Below, in pieces: positions 63,305 through 64,000 of a DNA stretch of 64,000 nt. The stretch spans positions 1 to 64,000 of the forward strand of contig JABCZN010000007.1 of assembly GCA_013289665.1 (NCBI GenBank), given 5' to 3'. The position numbers and the translations under genes were made by a program. A model generated the notes under the pieces. It saw only the letters and a list, made by a program, of their open reading frames with translations, ran no database searches and had not been told where the DNA came from. Each line of letters begins with the position of its first letter. The first letter of the stretch is position 1. Origin of the DNA: Acidobacteriota bacterium. GTDB lineage: Bacteria; Acidobacteriota; Terriglobia; Acidiferrales; UBA7541.

Positions 63305-64000
63305 CGCCGCAATTGTCGCGCTGATCTGTTTCGACGCGCTGGCTGCAACGCCGCGCTATGGCGGCACGCTGCACGTAAAGCTGCGCGCATCAAGCGCTTC
63401 GCTGGATCCGCGTGAGTGGACGCCCGGGTCTTTGTCATCGGGAGCAAGTGAAAAGCTGGCGAGCCTCGTCTACGACCGCCTGGTCACGCTGGATAACTAC
63501 GCTAAATTCCAACCTGCGCTGGCCACGGAATGGTCGCACGACGCGACCAGCAGGATCTGGCAGTTCAAGCTGCGCTCCGGTGTGCGTTTTTCCGATGGCT
63601 CATTGCTCACTCCGACGGACGCTGTCGCGTCGCTGCAAGCCACGTTGGGCAAGGGTTTCGAAGTAACCGTGACGGAAATCGGACTTGCCGTCCGCGCTGC
63701 GCATCCCGCTCCCGATATGCTCGAACAGCTGGCTTCCGGCCGGAATTTTGTGTTTCGCCGCCGGTCCGACGGCACGCTTCTGGGTACCGGCCCTTTTTAC
63801 GTGGCGGAATCGGTGGCCGCGGCGCCATCGGAAGCAAATCCCACGGCGATCAAGCCCGCGAAACTAAAATTTCAGGCGAATGAGGGAACGTGGTCGGGAC
63901 GCCCCTTCGTTGATTCTGTGGAAGTCATTTTGGGCGAGCCGCCCCTGCGGCAACTCCTCGACCTGCAGGTAGGTAAAGCGGAGATCGCGGAAATCGCGCC
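63267..64000 (+). CDS. Extracellular solute-binding protein family 5, N-terminal part (3' truncated)
   Basis: The frame is open from the ATG at 63267 to the window edge (244 codons). A signal peptide ends in DALAATP (about 27). RYGGTLHVKL opens the mature protein as in peptide- or nickel-binding ABC proteins, and LASLVYDRLVTLD, FQPALATEWSHD and WQFKLRSGVRFSDGS are the family 5 motifs of the first lobe. Such proteins deliver oligopeptides or similar ligands to ABC importers, or act as sensors. Permease genes, if any, lie downstream outside the window. Overlaps the preceding gene by 38 bases. Confidence 0.85.
   Translation, partial: MRFTKLRWLAAISAAIVALICFDALAATPRYGGTLHVKLRASSASLDPREWTPGSLSSGASEKLASLVYDRLVTLDNYAKFQPALATEWSHDATSRIWQFKLRSGVRFSDGSLLTPTDAVASLQATLGKGFEVTVTEIGLAVRAAHPAPDMLEQLASGRNFVFRRRSDGTLLGTGPFYVAESVAAAPSEANPTAIKPAKLKFQANEGTWSGRPFVDSVEVILGEPPLRQLLDLQVGKAEIAEIA

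Overview
The window looks like a contig from a moderately GC-rich member of the Acidobacteriota. The evidence is the combination of an Oar/TonB-type receptor, PEP-CTERM and FecR-type surface proteins, several multiheme cytochromes c, a pyrophosphate-type phosphofructokinase and short palindromic intergenic repeats. No rRNA or other strict taxonomic marker is present, so the assignment is an inference.

Left end (1-3270): the 3' end of a TonB-dependent receptor, a terminator, a secreted GH15 glucoamylase, then a complete tRNA-Leu(TAA). Positions 3271-18273 look like a genomic island inserted in that tRNA. The last 59 bp of the tRNA (3212-3270) recur at 18215-18273 with one mismatch, and the C-terminal end of a tyrosine integrase lies just inside the right copy. 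The cargo is a PEP-CTERM protein, a Tat-exported vanadium-haloperoxidase-like enzyme whose stop overlaps the start of a 2061-residue PKD/RHS protein, and an approximately 1820-residue Ig-like repeat protein.

Middle (18274-42503): a tripartite RND efflux operon; an FMN-dependent alpha-hydroxy-acid dehydrogenase divergent from a transhydrogenase; a tautomerase-like protein; a DUF1906 protein; a duplicated GlcG/HbpS-type protein divergent from an outer-membrane barrel gene that is followed by a roughly ten-heme cytochrome with a C-terminal beta-propeller. Then come a HAD phosphatase, a DJ-1/PfpI protein, PPi-type phosphofructokinase, a pseudo-receiver/ATPase regulator and an aldo/keto reductase.

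Electron-transfer operon (48836 to 42504, minus strand): a NuoE-NuoF fusion, an iron-sulfur protein with two cyclic-nucleotide-binding domains in its centre, a histidine-containing membrane protein and a membrane-anchored decaheme cytochrome c. Together they could carry electrons from NADH across the inner membrane to periplasmic hemes. With the barrel/cytochrome pair (30813-36931) and a further multiheme cytochrome (52147-53523), 23 CXXCH motifs and two CX4CH motifs fall within about 23 kb. This operon is the best candidate for an undescribed system.

Right end (53524-64000): a metallophosphoesterase, a methyltransferase convergent with a site-2 protease, small membrane proteins and a cupredoxin, an internally deleted SPFH/prohibitin-like pseudogene, three exported proteins of unknown function, and the 5' end of a family 5 solute-binding protein gene cut by the window edge.
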